From: Sphingopyxis panaciterrae
GTDB taxonomy: Bacteria > Pseudomonadota > Alphaproteobacteria > Sphingomonadales > Sphingomonadaceae
Length of the DNA: 64,000 nucleotides
Assembly (NCBI RefSeq): GCF_011762125.1
Contig: NZ_JAASQN010000004.1
Location: 310,001-374,000, forward strand
Direction: 5' to 3'
Position numbers and translations under genes: made by a program. Positions 52,099 through 60,747 of the stretch are shown piece after piece; positions within the stretch are counted from its first letter, which is position 1, and each line of letters begins with the position of its first letter. The notes beneath the pieces are model-generated. The model was not told where the DNA came from. It made no database searches and saw only the letters and a list, made by a program, of their open reading frames with translations.

Positions 52099-54564
52099 TT
52101 GGCCGGTCAAGGAAAGCCGGGGCGCCGCGCCGCCCGCCGCTCGCTCGCCCTATCGCTGTGCCTTCTCGCGGCGGTGCCGGCGCAGGGACAATGGACCAGC
52201 CGATATCCCGAAGTCCAGAATACCGGGAAGAATGCCGGCCACCAGCTCTATCTGGAGGCCTATAATCTGCCGACCTTCGCGGCGAGCCCGACCGACCCCG
52301 CGCCATCGCCCGATGGGCGCGTCGTCGCGTTCGCCGCCAAGGGCTGGCTGTGGACGATGGATGTCGCGACGCGCCAGGCCCGGCGGCTCACGCGCGGCGC
52401 CCAGATCGATTCGCGGCCGGCCTGGTCGACCGACGGCAGGCAGATCGCCTTCGTGCGCGACAGCGGCCGCGACACCAACATCGTCCTCGTCGACGTCGCG
52501 ACGGGCAAGGAACGGGTGCTGGTGGCCAGCCCGGCGCTCGACCTTGACCCCGCTTTCGCTCCCGATGGCAAATCGCTGTTCTACAGCTCGGCCGAAGCGG
52601 GCGATTTCGACCTGTGGCGGATCGATCTCGCGACCGGCGCCAAGACCCGCCTCACCACCGATGTCGGCCAGGAACTCGGTCCCCGGCCGATCAAGGGCGG
52701 CACCGCGCTCGCCTTTGTCGATCGCGCGAAATTTTTCAGCGACGCGGTGTCGACCGTCTCACTCGCCGACGGCCAGCGCCGGACGCTTCATTCCGCGGGC
52801 ATGGCGCCGCAGCTCCGGATCGCGGCCTCGCCCGACGGCCGCTCGCTCGCCATCGCGACCCCCGACGGCGACCGGCTGAAACTGATCACCCTCGATGCCG
52901 ACGGCAGCGATACGATCCGCGTCGCAAATGATGCGACCTATCCACTCGCGCCAAGCTGGTCGGCGGACGGCTGGCTGTGGTTCGTCCAACCGAACCGCGA
53001 CAAGCAGTTTACGCTTTATCGTTCCTCCGCCAACGGCGGCGGCCTTGAGGATATGACTCCGCTCGACTGGGATCTGGGCGAGCGCACCGCGCGCGTCACG
53101 ATCCGCACCCGGCAGGCCGGGCAATTGACGCCGGCGCGGCTCGCGATAGTCGACGGCCAAGGCCATCCCGCCGTCCCGGCAACCGGCCTCGCCTATTTCG
53201 ATTTCCAGCATGACCGCATCTTCGTTCATTCGCCCGGCGCGGTAACGCTCGATGTGCCCGCCGGCGCGATCAGGCTCAGCGCCACGCACGGCTTCGACGG
53301 GGTGGCCGAAGCAACGCGGCAGGTCCGCGCGGGCGACGAGGTGACGATCGACCTCGACCTGCCCGGCACCGGCTTCGATGCCGCGGCGCGCGGCTGGTAT
53401 TCGGGCGACCTCCACAATCATCTCAACTACGGCGGCCCCTACCAGCTCGAGCCCGGCGACCTCGTCACCATGATGCGCGCCGAGGCGCTCGATGTGGCGA
53501 CGCCGCAGCTCGCCAATCTCCAGACGCAGCAGGTCGACGCCAAATGGTGGGGCTGGCAGCGCACCGAACTGCCGCTGATCCGCGTCTCGCAGGAAGTGCG
53601 CGCGCATTATCTGGGGCATATCGGCGTCATCGGTGCCGACGCGCAATTCGATCCCTGGTTCTTCGGCCCGACCTATCCGGTCCGCGCGCAGAGCGAAGTG
53701 ACCAACGCCGACGTGCTCCGTTTCACCCGCGCGCATGGCGGGCTCAATATCTATGTCCACCCGGTGGTCGGCAGCGATCCCTTTCCCGCCAACGGCGATC
53801 CGGGCGGCTTTCCGCTGGGACTGGTGCCCGACGCGGTGCTGGGCGACGTCGATGCGATCGAGCTTGCCTGCGTGTGGAGCGACGAGCTCGGCACCAGCCA
53901 GCTCTGGTACCGGCTGCTCAACCTTGGCCTGCCGATCGCGCCGTCGGCGGGCAGCGACACGATGCAGAATATCCACCGCATGCTCGCGATCGGCGCGACC
54001 CGCGTGTACGCAAAGCCCGATGGCCCCGTCAGCATGACGAGCTTCCTCGATGCGGTCCGCAAGGGGCGAAGCTTTGTCACCACCGGCCCGATGATCGACT
54101 TCACCGCCGCAGGGATCGGCCCTGGCGGCGCGATCGCGGGCGGCGCGAAATCGATCGACTGGTCGCTCGACCTCTTCTCGCCGACCGCGGTCGAAACCGT
54201 CGAAATTCTGGTCAACGGCCGCGTCGCGTGGAGCGGCAAGGGTCTGTCCGCACCCGGAAAACGGACCTATTCGGGCAAGCTCGACGTGCCCGCCGGCGGC
54301 TGGGTCGCCGCCCGCGTCCATGGCGGCGCGGCAAGCTGGCCCATCCAGGATGGCCAGCCGTTCGCGCACAGTGCACCCGTCTGGCTGGGCCGGATCGGCA
54401 GCACCGACCCCGCTGCGGCGCGCGGCGCGGCCAACGACCTGCTGCGCTGGATGACGACCGTGGGCGAAAAGCGACTGGAAGCCGGCTATCCCGACGGCAC
54501 CGGTACGCGCCTGAAAGCCCGCTTCGCCGAAGCCCGCGCCCGGCTCGAAGCCTTGCGGAACTGA
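52099..54564 (+). CDS. Exported TolB-propeller plus CehA/McbA-type metallohydrolase
   Basis: The 821-residue protein starts at a TTG with GGAGG eight bases upstream. A signal peptide ends near AQGQW. Residues ~50-330 form TolB/WD40-type propeller blades (APSPDGRVVAFAAKG, SRPAWSTDGRQIAFVRD, DPAFAPDGKSLFYSS). From ~430 there is a PHP/CehA-like domain with GDLHNHLNYGG (HxH), a later NIYVHPVVGSDP and APSAGSDTMQNIHRM, giving a likely metal site. CehA/McbA enzymes hydrolyse carbaryl-type esters, but most relatives are uncharacterised. The fusion with the propeller resembles amidohydrolases of unknown substrate. Co-transcription with the CocE hydrolase suggests linked steps. Confidence 0.8.
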   Translation: MAGQGKPGRRAARRSLALSLCLLAAVPAQGQWTSRYPEVQNTGKNAGHQLYLEAYNLPTFAASPTDPAPSPDGRVVAFAAKGWLWTMDVATRQARRLTRGAQIDSRPAWSTDGRQIAFVRDSGRDTNIVLVDVATGKERVLVASPALDLDPAFAPDGKSLFYSSAEAGDFDLWRIDLATGAKTRLTTDVGQELGPRPIKGGTALAFVDRAKFFSDAVSTVSLADGQRRTLHSAGMAPQLRIAASPDGRSLAIATPDGDRLKLITLDADGSDTIRVANDATYPLAPSWSADGWLWFVQPNRDKQFTLYRSSANGGGLEDMTPLDWDLGERTARVTIRTRQAGQLTPARLAIVDGQGHPAVPATGLAYFDFQHDRIFVHSPGAVTLDVPAGAIRLSATHGFDGVAEATRQVRAGDEVTIDLDLPGTGFDAAARGWYSGDLHNHLNYGGPYQLEPGDLVTMMRAEALDVATPQLANLQTQQVDAKWWGWQRTELPLIRVSQEVRAHYLGHIGVIGADAQFDPWFFGPTYPVRAQSEVTNADVLRFTRAHGGLNIYVHPVVGSDPFPANGDPGGFPLGLVPDAVLGDVDAIELACVWSDELGTSQLWYRLLNLGLPIAPSAGSDTMQNIHRMLAIGATRVYAKPDGPVSMTSFLDAVRKGRSFVTTGPMIDFTAAGIGPGGAIAGGAKSIDWSLDLFSPTAVETVEILVNGRVAWSGKGLSAPGKRTYSGKLDVPAGGWVAARVHGGAASWPIQDGQPFAHSAPVWLGRIGSTDPAAARGAANDLLRWMTTVGEKRLEAGYPDGTGTRLKARFAEARARLEALRN

Positions 54565-54569
54565 TCTTG

Positions 54570-55124
54570 CTAACCGGCCGCCATCCTCACCAGATCGGCG
54601 GCAATATCCCTCACGCGATCATCGGGCGCCGTTCCCAATGTCAGGATCAGAAATCTCTGGTCGTCGAGGAAGACGTTCATCTGGTTGATCCCGGGTACGA
54701 AAAACGCCGCCTTGCCAAGATGCGGAACATCCTCGACCGATTTGTCGCTGAAAGCGCGCATGGTCGATTCGGTTGTTTTGCGCGCCTGCGCGATCGCCTC
54801 GGGCGTGTTGTCCGCGATGGGTGAGCGGCGCGCCATGAGCGTTGCGGTGCCACCGCCCTTCAACCGGTAGGTGCATTCCGACGTCGCCGCTTCGACCGGG
54901 GTTGGCTGATGGACGAAGGCAAGGCTCGTCTCGGTAACCGCATCGCCAAGCACCGCGCCAAGTACCGCCTTGTCGAGCAGCTTGCACGCATCGGTCGCAT
55001 CCCAGCCCGCATCCCGTCCCGATGTCATAGCCGCCGGTTTTTCATTCTTGTCATCGCCCTGCGGCCCCCCACAGGCGACGAGCGCCAGCGGGGCGCCGAA
55101 CGCAAATATCATGCTCTTCCTCAT
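54570..55124 (-). CDS. Putative lipoprotein of unknown function
   Basis: The 184-residue protein has a lipoprotein signal with lipobox LVAC (MRKSMIFAFGAPLALVACGG). The mature part contains a repeat-free alpha/beta domain with DACKLLDKAVLGAVLGDAV and SECTYRLKGGGTATLM, somewhat like the DUF3558 layout of secreted lipoproteins (two cysteines, Cys in the lipobox excluded). AAGGA precedes the ATG at 55124; 55151 is less likely. It converges on the metallohydrolase gene (5-bp gap). Function unknown. Confidence 0.7.
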   Translation of the reverse strand: MRKSMIFAFGAPLALVACGGPQGDDKNEKPAAMTSGRDAGWDATDACKLLDKAVLGAVLGDAVTETSLAFVHQPTPVEAATSECTYRLKGGGTATLMARRSPIADNTPEAIAQARKTTESTMRAFSDKSVEDVPHLGKAAFFVPGINQMNVFLDDQRFLILTLGTAPDDRVRDIAADLVRMAAG

Positions 55125-55375
55125 GCCATCATCCTTCGACACCCCCGGCATGATTGCCGTCTTTTCCGCACTGAAATGGGCCCGCGGCCCCGTCGGTCCG
55201 CACGATAGCGACCCGCTTTCGCCCGTCGGGCGAGAATGGGAACAAGCCGGTTTGCGGCTCGCTCCCCTCGTCCCGCATCGTAAAAATGGCGGTAGGAAAT
55301 ATCTCCGATCCGGCGACGTGGTTGCTGATCGGCCCCGCGCCGCCGTATCGGAGATTATTTCACGCCGGCGTGACC

Positions 55376-57901
55376 CTAGAATTCGCCGGCTACACCGACC
55401 CGCACGGCGGTGTTGCTGCTGCCCGCGTAGGAAACGCCGGCGGTAAAGGCCAGGGGCGCTCCCGTATCGAAACGATGGGCGATCGACGCGCCGATCGCCT
55501 GCTCGCCGCGAAAAGTAGCAAGGTTGAAAGTATAGCTCGTCTTTCCTGGCTCGGAAGGCATCGGCGCGGCGGTCAAGGCAACGGCGGCGGCGGTGCCGCG
55601 CTGCGCCTCGCGGCGGTCACGGTTGGTGATCGCATAGAGCTCACCGATCTGGGCGCTATGCGTGGCGGTCAGCGCCTGTAACGCCGGGATTGCGGTCGAG
55701 GTTATCGTTTCGAGCGACGCGAGCCGGCCGTTCTGGGTCGTGTTGACCGTCTGCACCGCCGAAATCTGCGTATTCTGCGCCGTGTTGACATCCTCCACGG
55801 CGGTGATCCGCCCGTCCTGCACGACATTCTGGGCCAGAGCGGCGCTGGCATCTGCGGCGGCACCCGTCGCCGTCGTCTGGGCCGCGGCAGCCTCCGTACG
55901 CGCCGTGTCGGCCGTGGTTTGGGCCGTCGCCGCATTCGCCAATGCGGTGTTCGCCGTGCCCTGCGCCGCCGCGGCCTCGGTTCGGGCTGTGTTCGCCGTG
56001 GTCTGTGCTGTCGCGGCATTGACCAGCGCAGTGTTCGCCGTGCCCTGCGCCGCCGCGGCTTCGGTCCGCGCGCTATTGGCGGTCGTTTGCGCCGCCGCCG
56101 CATTCGCGATCGCTGCATCGGCGGTCGCCTGCGCCGCGGTGGCGCTGCCGGCACCGGCATTCGCGATCGCCAGCGCGGAATTGGCGGTGGTCTGCGCAGC
56201 GGTTGCCTTCGCATCCACAATATCGAGCTGCGCCTTGTTCACCGCATCGGTCGCGTCTGTCCCGGCGGCGACGTTGACGATGCGGCGTTCGCCGCCGACC
56301 AGCCCGACCGAGACACTATTGGCCTGGTCCGCCACCGATCCATTGCCCAATGCGACGCTGTTGATCGCGGTGGCGTGGCTGCTTGCCCCGATCGCGGTCG
56401 CGAAATCCTGGGTTGCCTCGGCATTATTACCCACGGCGATGGAATCGCGGTTATTCGCTCTGGCGGCATGGCCGGTGGCGACACTGCCAACGCCGTTGGC
56501 CACGCTTGCCGCGCCAAAGGCACTACTATCATTCCCTTTCGCCAGGCTGCCGGCACCATAGGCAGCGCTGAAATCCCCGGAAGCCGTGGTGTAGGAGAAA
56601 ATATTGGAGTTATATCCGCCCGTCGCCGTGCTGGCATTTCCGGGCGCTTTGACGCCATTGCCGACGGCGGTGCTGGACGTCCCCGATGTCGCGGCATAGC
56701 CCAACGCCGTGCCGAAAAATCCTGCTTTACTCTGCGCGCCGATCGAGACCCCGAAATTGGTCGCCTCTGCACTCAGTCCCAGCGCGACACCATATTCGCC
56801 GGTCACCTTGCTCTCGCGGCCGACAGCAACGCCGTCGGCATGACTGACCGACGCATCCTGGCCGATCGCGATGGAATTGCCGCCAAAAGCGACTGCCGCG
56901 GCGCCCGTGCTGTTGACTTTGACATAAGGGTTGGCCGCTGACGCGATAGCGCCTTTGAGCTGCCCCACCGTTGCGGCGTCATGATCGTCATTGCCGGCAG
57001 CCACATTGGTGATCTGACGATAATTGTTTCCGGCTCCCGTATCGCCGCCGACCGAAACTTCGCCAACCGACGATTGCGGATCAGCCAAACCAAAGGCCGT
57101 GTAGCTGGCCACCGCGCCACGCACGGTGCCGGAATTGGCGCCGAGTGCTACGGAATTGCTCTGGGAGGCATTGGCCCCACCGCCAAGCGCGACGGCATCG
57201 GTCGCTGAGGCTGCCGCGTTGCTGCCGAGCGCCGTGGCGTTCCGCGCGTTGGCCTTGGCCAGAAAACCTGCTGCGGTGGCGTCGGTTTGCGTGTCATCCC
57301 CGGCGCCTGCCTGTGAAAATGCACCAATCGCGGTGCTTCTGTCGGAGAGAATCAGGCTGGTGGAACCGACGGCGGTTGCGTCGTCAGGTTCAATCGCCGG
57401 TTCGAACAATGTCCCGCCGGCGCGCGCGTTGCCGCCGATCACGACGGTGCGATGACCATCGGCCTGCGCGCGATAGCCGACGGCGACGCTTGCGTCCACT
57501 ATGTCGGGAAGGCCATCGGGATTGGGGTTCAATTTGGTCGAACCCACGACGTCAACGACAGCGCCGGCGCCCAGCGCCGTTGCGCCATCCGCATAGGTCA
57601 GGGCGCTGGTGCCCACCGCGACGGAATTTTTCGTGGTTGCCATGGCCTTGTAACCAACCGCGCTGCTGCCGTCACCACTCGCCCGGGTGTTGGAACCGAC
57701 AGCCGTCGCTTCCACCGCGACGCGCGTGCCATCCGCATTGGTGACGGTGGCGTCGACGCCGCATTCGGTCGAACTGGGTGCCAGCGGATCCCCTATGTTG
57801 CATTCGGGCGTCGGATCGGCATGGGCAACGCCGGGCACGAGCAAGGAGGTGGCCAGTGCCAATGGCGCGGCGGCGGTGAAAAATCGCTTGGTGTTCGTCA
57901 T
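55376..57901 (-). CDS. YadA-like trimeric autotransporter adhesin
   Basis: The 841-residue protein has a signal peptide ending GVAHAD. Residues ~50-560 are YadA head repeats ('AxAxGxxAxA' pattern, for example [32 protein letters not shown]), with a necklace-like [18 protein letters not shown] near residue 580 marking the neck. An alanine-rich coiled-coil stalk follows, with an 84-bp DNA repeat. The C-terminal YadA anchor ends [20 protein letters not shown] eight bases upstream supports ATG 57901 (57907 is alternative). It is a surface adhesin. Divergent from a response-regulator/kinase pair that may control it. Confidence 0.9.
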   Translation of the reverse strand: MTNTKRFFTAAAPLALATSLLVPGVAHADPTPECNIGDPLAPSSTECGVDATVTNADGTRVAVEATAVGSNTRASGDGSSAVGYKAMATTKNSVAVGTSALTYADGATALGAGAVVDVVGSTKLNPNPDGLPDIVDASVAVGYRAQADGHRTVVIGGNARAGGTLFEPAIEPDDATAVGSTSLILSDRSTAIGAFSQAGAGDDTQTDATAAGFLAKANARNATALGSNAAASATDAVALGGGANASQSNSVALGANSGTVRGAVASYTAFGLADPQSSVGEVSVGGDTGAGNNYRQITNVAAGNDDHDAATVGQLKGAIASAANPYVKVNSTGAAAVAFGGNSIAIGQDASVSHADGVAVGRESKVTGEYGVALGLSAEATNFGVSIGAQSKAGFFGTALGYAATSGTSSTAVGNGVKAPGNASTATGGYNSNIFSYTTASGDFSAAYGAGSLAKGNDSSAFGAASVANGVGSVATGHAARANNRDSIAVGNNAEATQDFATAIGASSHATAINSVALGNGSVADQANSVSVGLVGGERRIVNVAAGTDATDAVNKAQLDIVDAKATAAQTTANSALAIANAGAGSATAAQATADAAIANAAAAQTTANSARTEAAAAQGTANTALVNAATAQTTANTARTEAAAAQGTANTALANAATAQTTADTARTEAAAAQTTATGAAADASAALAQNVVQDGRITAVEDVNTAQNTQISAVQTVNTTQNGRLASLETITSTAIPALQALTATHSAQIGELYAITNRDRREAQRGTAAAVALTAAPMPSEPGKTSYTFNLATFRGEQAIGASIAHRFDTGAPLAFTAGVSYAGSSNTAVRVGVAGEF
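55886..56100. repeat. 84-bp tandem repeat in the adhesin stalk
   Basis: The stretch codes for [20 protein letters not shown] (part of a 28-residue unit) about two and a half times, with period 84 bp (for instance TGCCCTGCGCCGCCGCGG at 55957 and 56041). Copies have diverged slightly. Such repeats let stalk length change by slippage or recombination. Confidence 0.8.
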
Positions 57902-58009
57902 GTTCATTGCTCCCGTGAAAGGAGGAAAGCGCCGTTCTGATTGGTGCGGTTCGCTGCCCCCGAATGGCTGACCCTGCGATGCGGTTAGCGCGGATGGGGG
58001 CGGCCACGC

Positions 58010-58050
58010 CCCACATGAGCATGTGGGTGCCCCCCACCTATCCATGTGGG
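58010..58050. promoter_or_regulatory. Palindromic operator candidate between adhesin and response-regulator genes
   Basis: CCCACATG-AG-CATGTGGG (58010-58027) is an 18-bp perfect palindrome. A further CATGTGGG half-site stands at 58043-58050. Together they lie in the divergent promoter region between the adhesin (start 57901) and the regulator gene (start 58107). Binding of the NarL-type regulator is inferred. Confidence 0.55.
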
Positions 58051-58106
58051 TTTACTGCGAGAGCGCGACCGCTATCTTCCGGCGGAATGAAGGACGGGAG
58101 GCTGCG

Positions 58107-58757
58107 ATGGTGATACGCGTTGCGATTATCGAGGATGATCCGATACTGGCCGGACGCTTCGCCGACGCCGTCAACGCGGCAAGCGGCATGATGGTCGTCA
58201 ACAAGGCGAACAGCGTGGCCAGCGGCAGCGGCCTCGTCGATGCGGGCGGTTATGACGTGCTGCTGTGCGACCTCGGCCTTCCCGACGGCGACGGCACCAC
58301 GCTGATCGCAAAGGAGGCGGCCAAAGGGCGCGACACGGACATTCTGGTCATCACCCAGTTTGCCGATCAGCAGAAGGTGCTGGACAGCATTCGGGCCGGC
58401 GCGCGCGGCTACCTCCTCAAGGACCAGCGCATCGAATCCTGCGTCGAGGCGATCATGGAGATCCGGCGAGGCGGCTCGCCGATATCGCCGGTGATCGCCC
58501 GCCGCATCATGGAACAGATGGTCGAGGATCGTTCGGCCGCATTACCACCGCCCGTTTCGCCCCTGTCGGAACGCGAGACCGAGGTTCTGCAGTTGCTGGC
58601 GCGGGGATTTTCCTATGCCGAATGCGGCGACATTCTGCACGTCTCGCTCAACACGATCGGGTTTCACGTAAAGAATATCTACCGTAAACTCGAGGTAAAC
58701 AGCAGGGCGGAGGCATTGTTTGAAGCGGGAAGCCAGGGTCTTATTTCGCGCAATTAG
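58107..58757 (+). CDS. NarL/FixJ-family response regulator
   Basis: The 216-residue protein has a receiver domain (VIRVAIIEDDPILAGRF; phosphoacceptor Asp in VLLCDLGLPDGDG, Lys in GYLLKDQ) and a C-terminal LuxR helix-turn-helix (LSERETEVLQLLARGFSYAECGDILHVSLNTIGFHVKNIYRKL in sections). GGGAGG precedes the ATG at 58107; the frame opens earlier at 58023 across the palindrome. It overlaps the histidine kinase by 38 bp and is divergent from the trimeric autotransporter, so it may control surface adhesion. Confidence 0.9.
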   Translation: MVIRVAIIEDDPILAGRFADAVNAASGMMVVNKANSVASGSGLVDAGGYDVLLCDLGLPDGDGTTLIAKEAAKGRDTDILVITQFADQQKVLDSIRAGARGYLLKDQRIESCVEAIMEIRRGGSPISPVIARRIMEQMVEDRSAALPPPVSPLSERETEVLQLLARGFSYAECGDILHVSLNTIGFHVKNIYRKLEVNSRAEALFEAGSQGLISRN

Positions 58758-60639
58758 GGCGCTATTCCTGTTGCTGCTTGCTTGGCCGGTGCACGTGCTG
58801 GCCGAGCCGCCGCTGAACGGCTTCGTCCGCGAGAACAGCAATGGCGCGGTGATCCTGCGCTTTACCGATGCCGATTATGTTCGCACCGACAGCGGGCGGA
58901 TACCCGCCGGAGGCTGGGTGCGCGGCCCGGCGCACCGGGGCTTTGCGTTCGAAAAGATGGGCGCCACCTCGACGACGAAGACACTCTGGCTGCGGCTGCG
59001 TTTCGATCGCCGGATGCTGCCCGCCGGCCCGGTCGCACTCTACACCGAAAATAACTATGAACGCATCGCGGTCCTGCTCAACGGGCAGGAGATTTTCCGC
59101 AACTTCACCGAGGGCGACGACCGCGCTCTCGGCTGGTATCGTCCCCAGATCGTTCGCCTGCCCGCCCCCTTGCTTGCCGGCGGCACCAACAGCTTGCTGG
59201 TCAAGATCGAAAGCAATTACGACCTGGTCAGCGGCGATTATTATCTTGGTCCCGCCGCCGCCCTCGATGCGCGGCACGAACGAATGCATTTCTGGCGCAT
59301 CACGGGTGTACAAGCTGCCAATCTCACCATGATCGTCCTCGCCGCCGCGGCACTCTGGTTCTGGCTGCTGCGCCGCGGCGATACCGAATTGTTACTCCTC
59401 GCCATTCTCGGCTTGATGTGGTTCGCGCGCGATTATAATTTCACCGCCGTACGGGCGCCTTTCAACATCGTCGCTTTCAAGGCGATGACCTATTACGCCG
59501 TCTATCCGGCCATGTCGGCAAGCCTTGCCTTTTGCCTCGTCTATGTTCGCCTGCCGCGGTGGAAGCTCCATGGTGCGATCTTGCTGACCGCGGGCGTACT
59601 CCTGTGCCTGATCCGGTTTGCGACGGTCGAGTGGGGCTTGACGGGCGCCTTCGGCACCGACTCCATCGGAAATCTGCTCGCCGTGGCCTGCGTCGCCTAC
59701 ACCGCCTTCCTGTTGGTGACCCATTGGTGGCGAACCCGCGATGCCGGCGCCGCGCTGATAACATTGTGCCTCGCAACGATCATCACAGGCACGACCCACG
59801 ACATAGGCAGACAATGGGACAGCCGCCTTTGGGACGGCCTCGGATTTTTTCTGCAACCCTATATCGGCAGCCTGTTCTGCCTCGTCCTGCTGCTGTCGTT
59901 CGGAAGGCGAGCCAATCTTGCCTTCGGAAGATTGGAAGGCCTTAACGCCGAGCTTGAAACCAGGGTGGAGGATGCGCGCGCAGCCCTTGAGGAGCGCGAA
60001 AGGGAAGTCCGCGAACTTGAAGTCGCACGCGCGCTCGAAACCGAGCGCGGTCGCATCATGCGCGAAATGCACGACGGAATCGGGTCCAACCTTGTCGCGG
60101 CGCTGACCGTGGCAGAGCGTCAAAATCACCCGCCGGCATCGATCGCGACGCTGAAACGCGCGCTGTCCGATCTGAAATTGACTGTCGACTCACTGGAACC
60201 CCTTGCAGGCGATGTGGTGGCGTTGCTCGGGAACTTTCGTCATCGGTCCGAGCCGGACCTGGTCGAGGCGGGCATCAAGCTCCACTGGAATGTTGATCGG
60301 TGCGAGAGAATCGACTGGCTCGACGCGACCAACTCACTCCACCTGCTTCGCCTGTTCCAGGAGGCGCTGGCCAATGTGATGATGCATTCGGGCGCGACCA
60401 GAATCGATCTCGCATGCGTCGAGTATATAAGTGGCGGCGCACCGGGGGTGACTGTTTCGATCAAGGACAACGGCTCGGGTTTCGACACTGTCCGCGCCGT
60501 ATCCGGTGGTCAGGGGCTCTGCGGAATGCGCAGCCGCGCCGAAGCGATCGGCGGCACGTTTCTTTTGTCCTCCGTTCGCGACGAAGGGACGGTCATCTCG
60601 GTTTGGCTCCCCTATGTACGGCAGACCGAGGCCCGATGA
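58720..60639 (+). CDS. Membrane sensor histidine kinase (HisKA_3 type, partner of the NarL-type regulator)
   Basis: The 639-residue kinase starts at TTG with GGAGG six bases upstream and overlaps the regulator by 38 bp. A signal-like segment (FRAIRALFLLLLAWPVHVLA) is followed by a ~150-residue exported domain and about seven membrane helices (~residues 200-400), a 7TM-DISM-like layout. A coiled coil precedes the phospho-His motif RIMREMHDGIGSNLVAAL. The HATPase part has ALANVMMHSG, DNGSGFD and GLCGMRSRAEAIGG. The exported ligand is unknown. Confidence 0.88.
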   Translation: MKREARVLFRAIRALFLLLLAWPVHVLAEPPLNGFVRENSNGAVILRFTDADYVRTDSGRIPAGGWVRGPAHRGFAFEKMGATSTTKTLWLRLRFDRRMLPAGPVALYTENNYERIAVLLNGQEIFRNFTEGDDRALGWYRPQIVRLPAPLLAGGTNSLLVKIESNYDLVSGDYYLGPAAALDARHERMHFWRITGVQAANLTMIVLAAAALWFWLLRRGDTELLLLAILGLMWFARDYNFTAVRAPFNIVAFKAMTYYAVYPAMSASLAFCLVYVRLPRWKLHGAILLTAGVLLCLIRFATVEWGLTGAFGTDSIGNLLAVACVAYTAFLLVTHWWRTRDAGAALITLCLATIITGTTHDIGRQWDSRLWDGLGFFLQPYIGSLFCLVLLLSFGRRANLAFGRLEGLNAELETRVEDARAALEEREREVRELEVARALETERGRIMREMHDGIGSNLVAALTVAERQNHPPASIATLKRALSDLKLTVDSLEPLAGDVVALLGNFRHRSEPDLVEAGIKLHWNVDRCERIDWLDATNSLHLLRLFQEALANVMMHSGATRIDLACVEYISGGAPGVTVSIKDNGSGFDTVRAVSGGQGLCGMRSRAEAIGGTFLLSSVRDEGTVISVWLPYVRQTEAR

Positions 60640-60747
60640 TCGGCCGCTGCCACAGCTATCATCTGACCAGGTAGGCGGATGAACACAGGTTACCCCCCTG
60701 TCCGCGCCGCGATGGCCCGCTGATTTTCTCTTCGAGCGGGAATGAAA

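Noticed and set aside
60716..60740. CCCGCT...AGCGGG inverted repeat between the kinase and the second CocE gene as a terminator
   Set aside because: Stem only 6 bp, with a 13-nt loop and no T-run in either direction.
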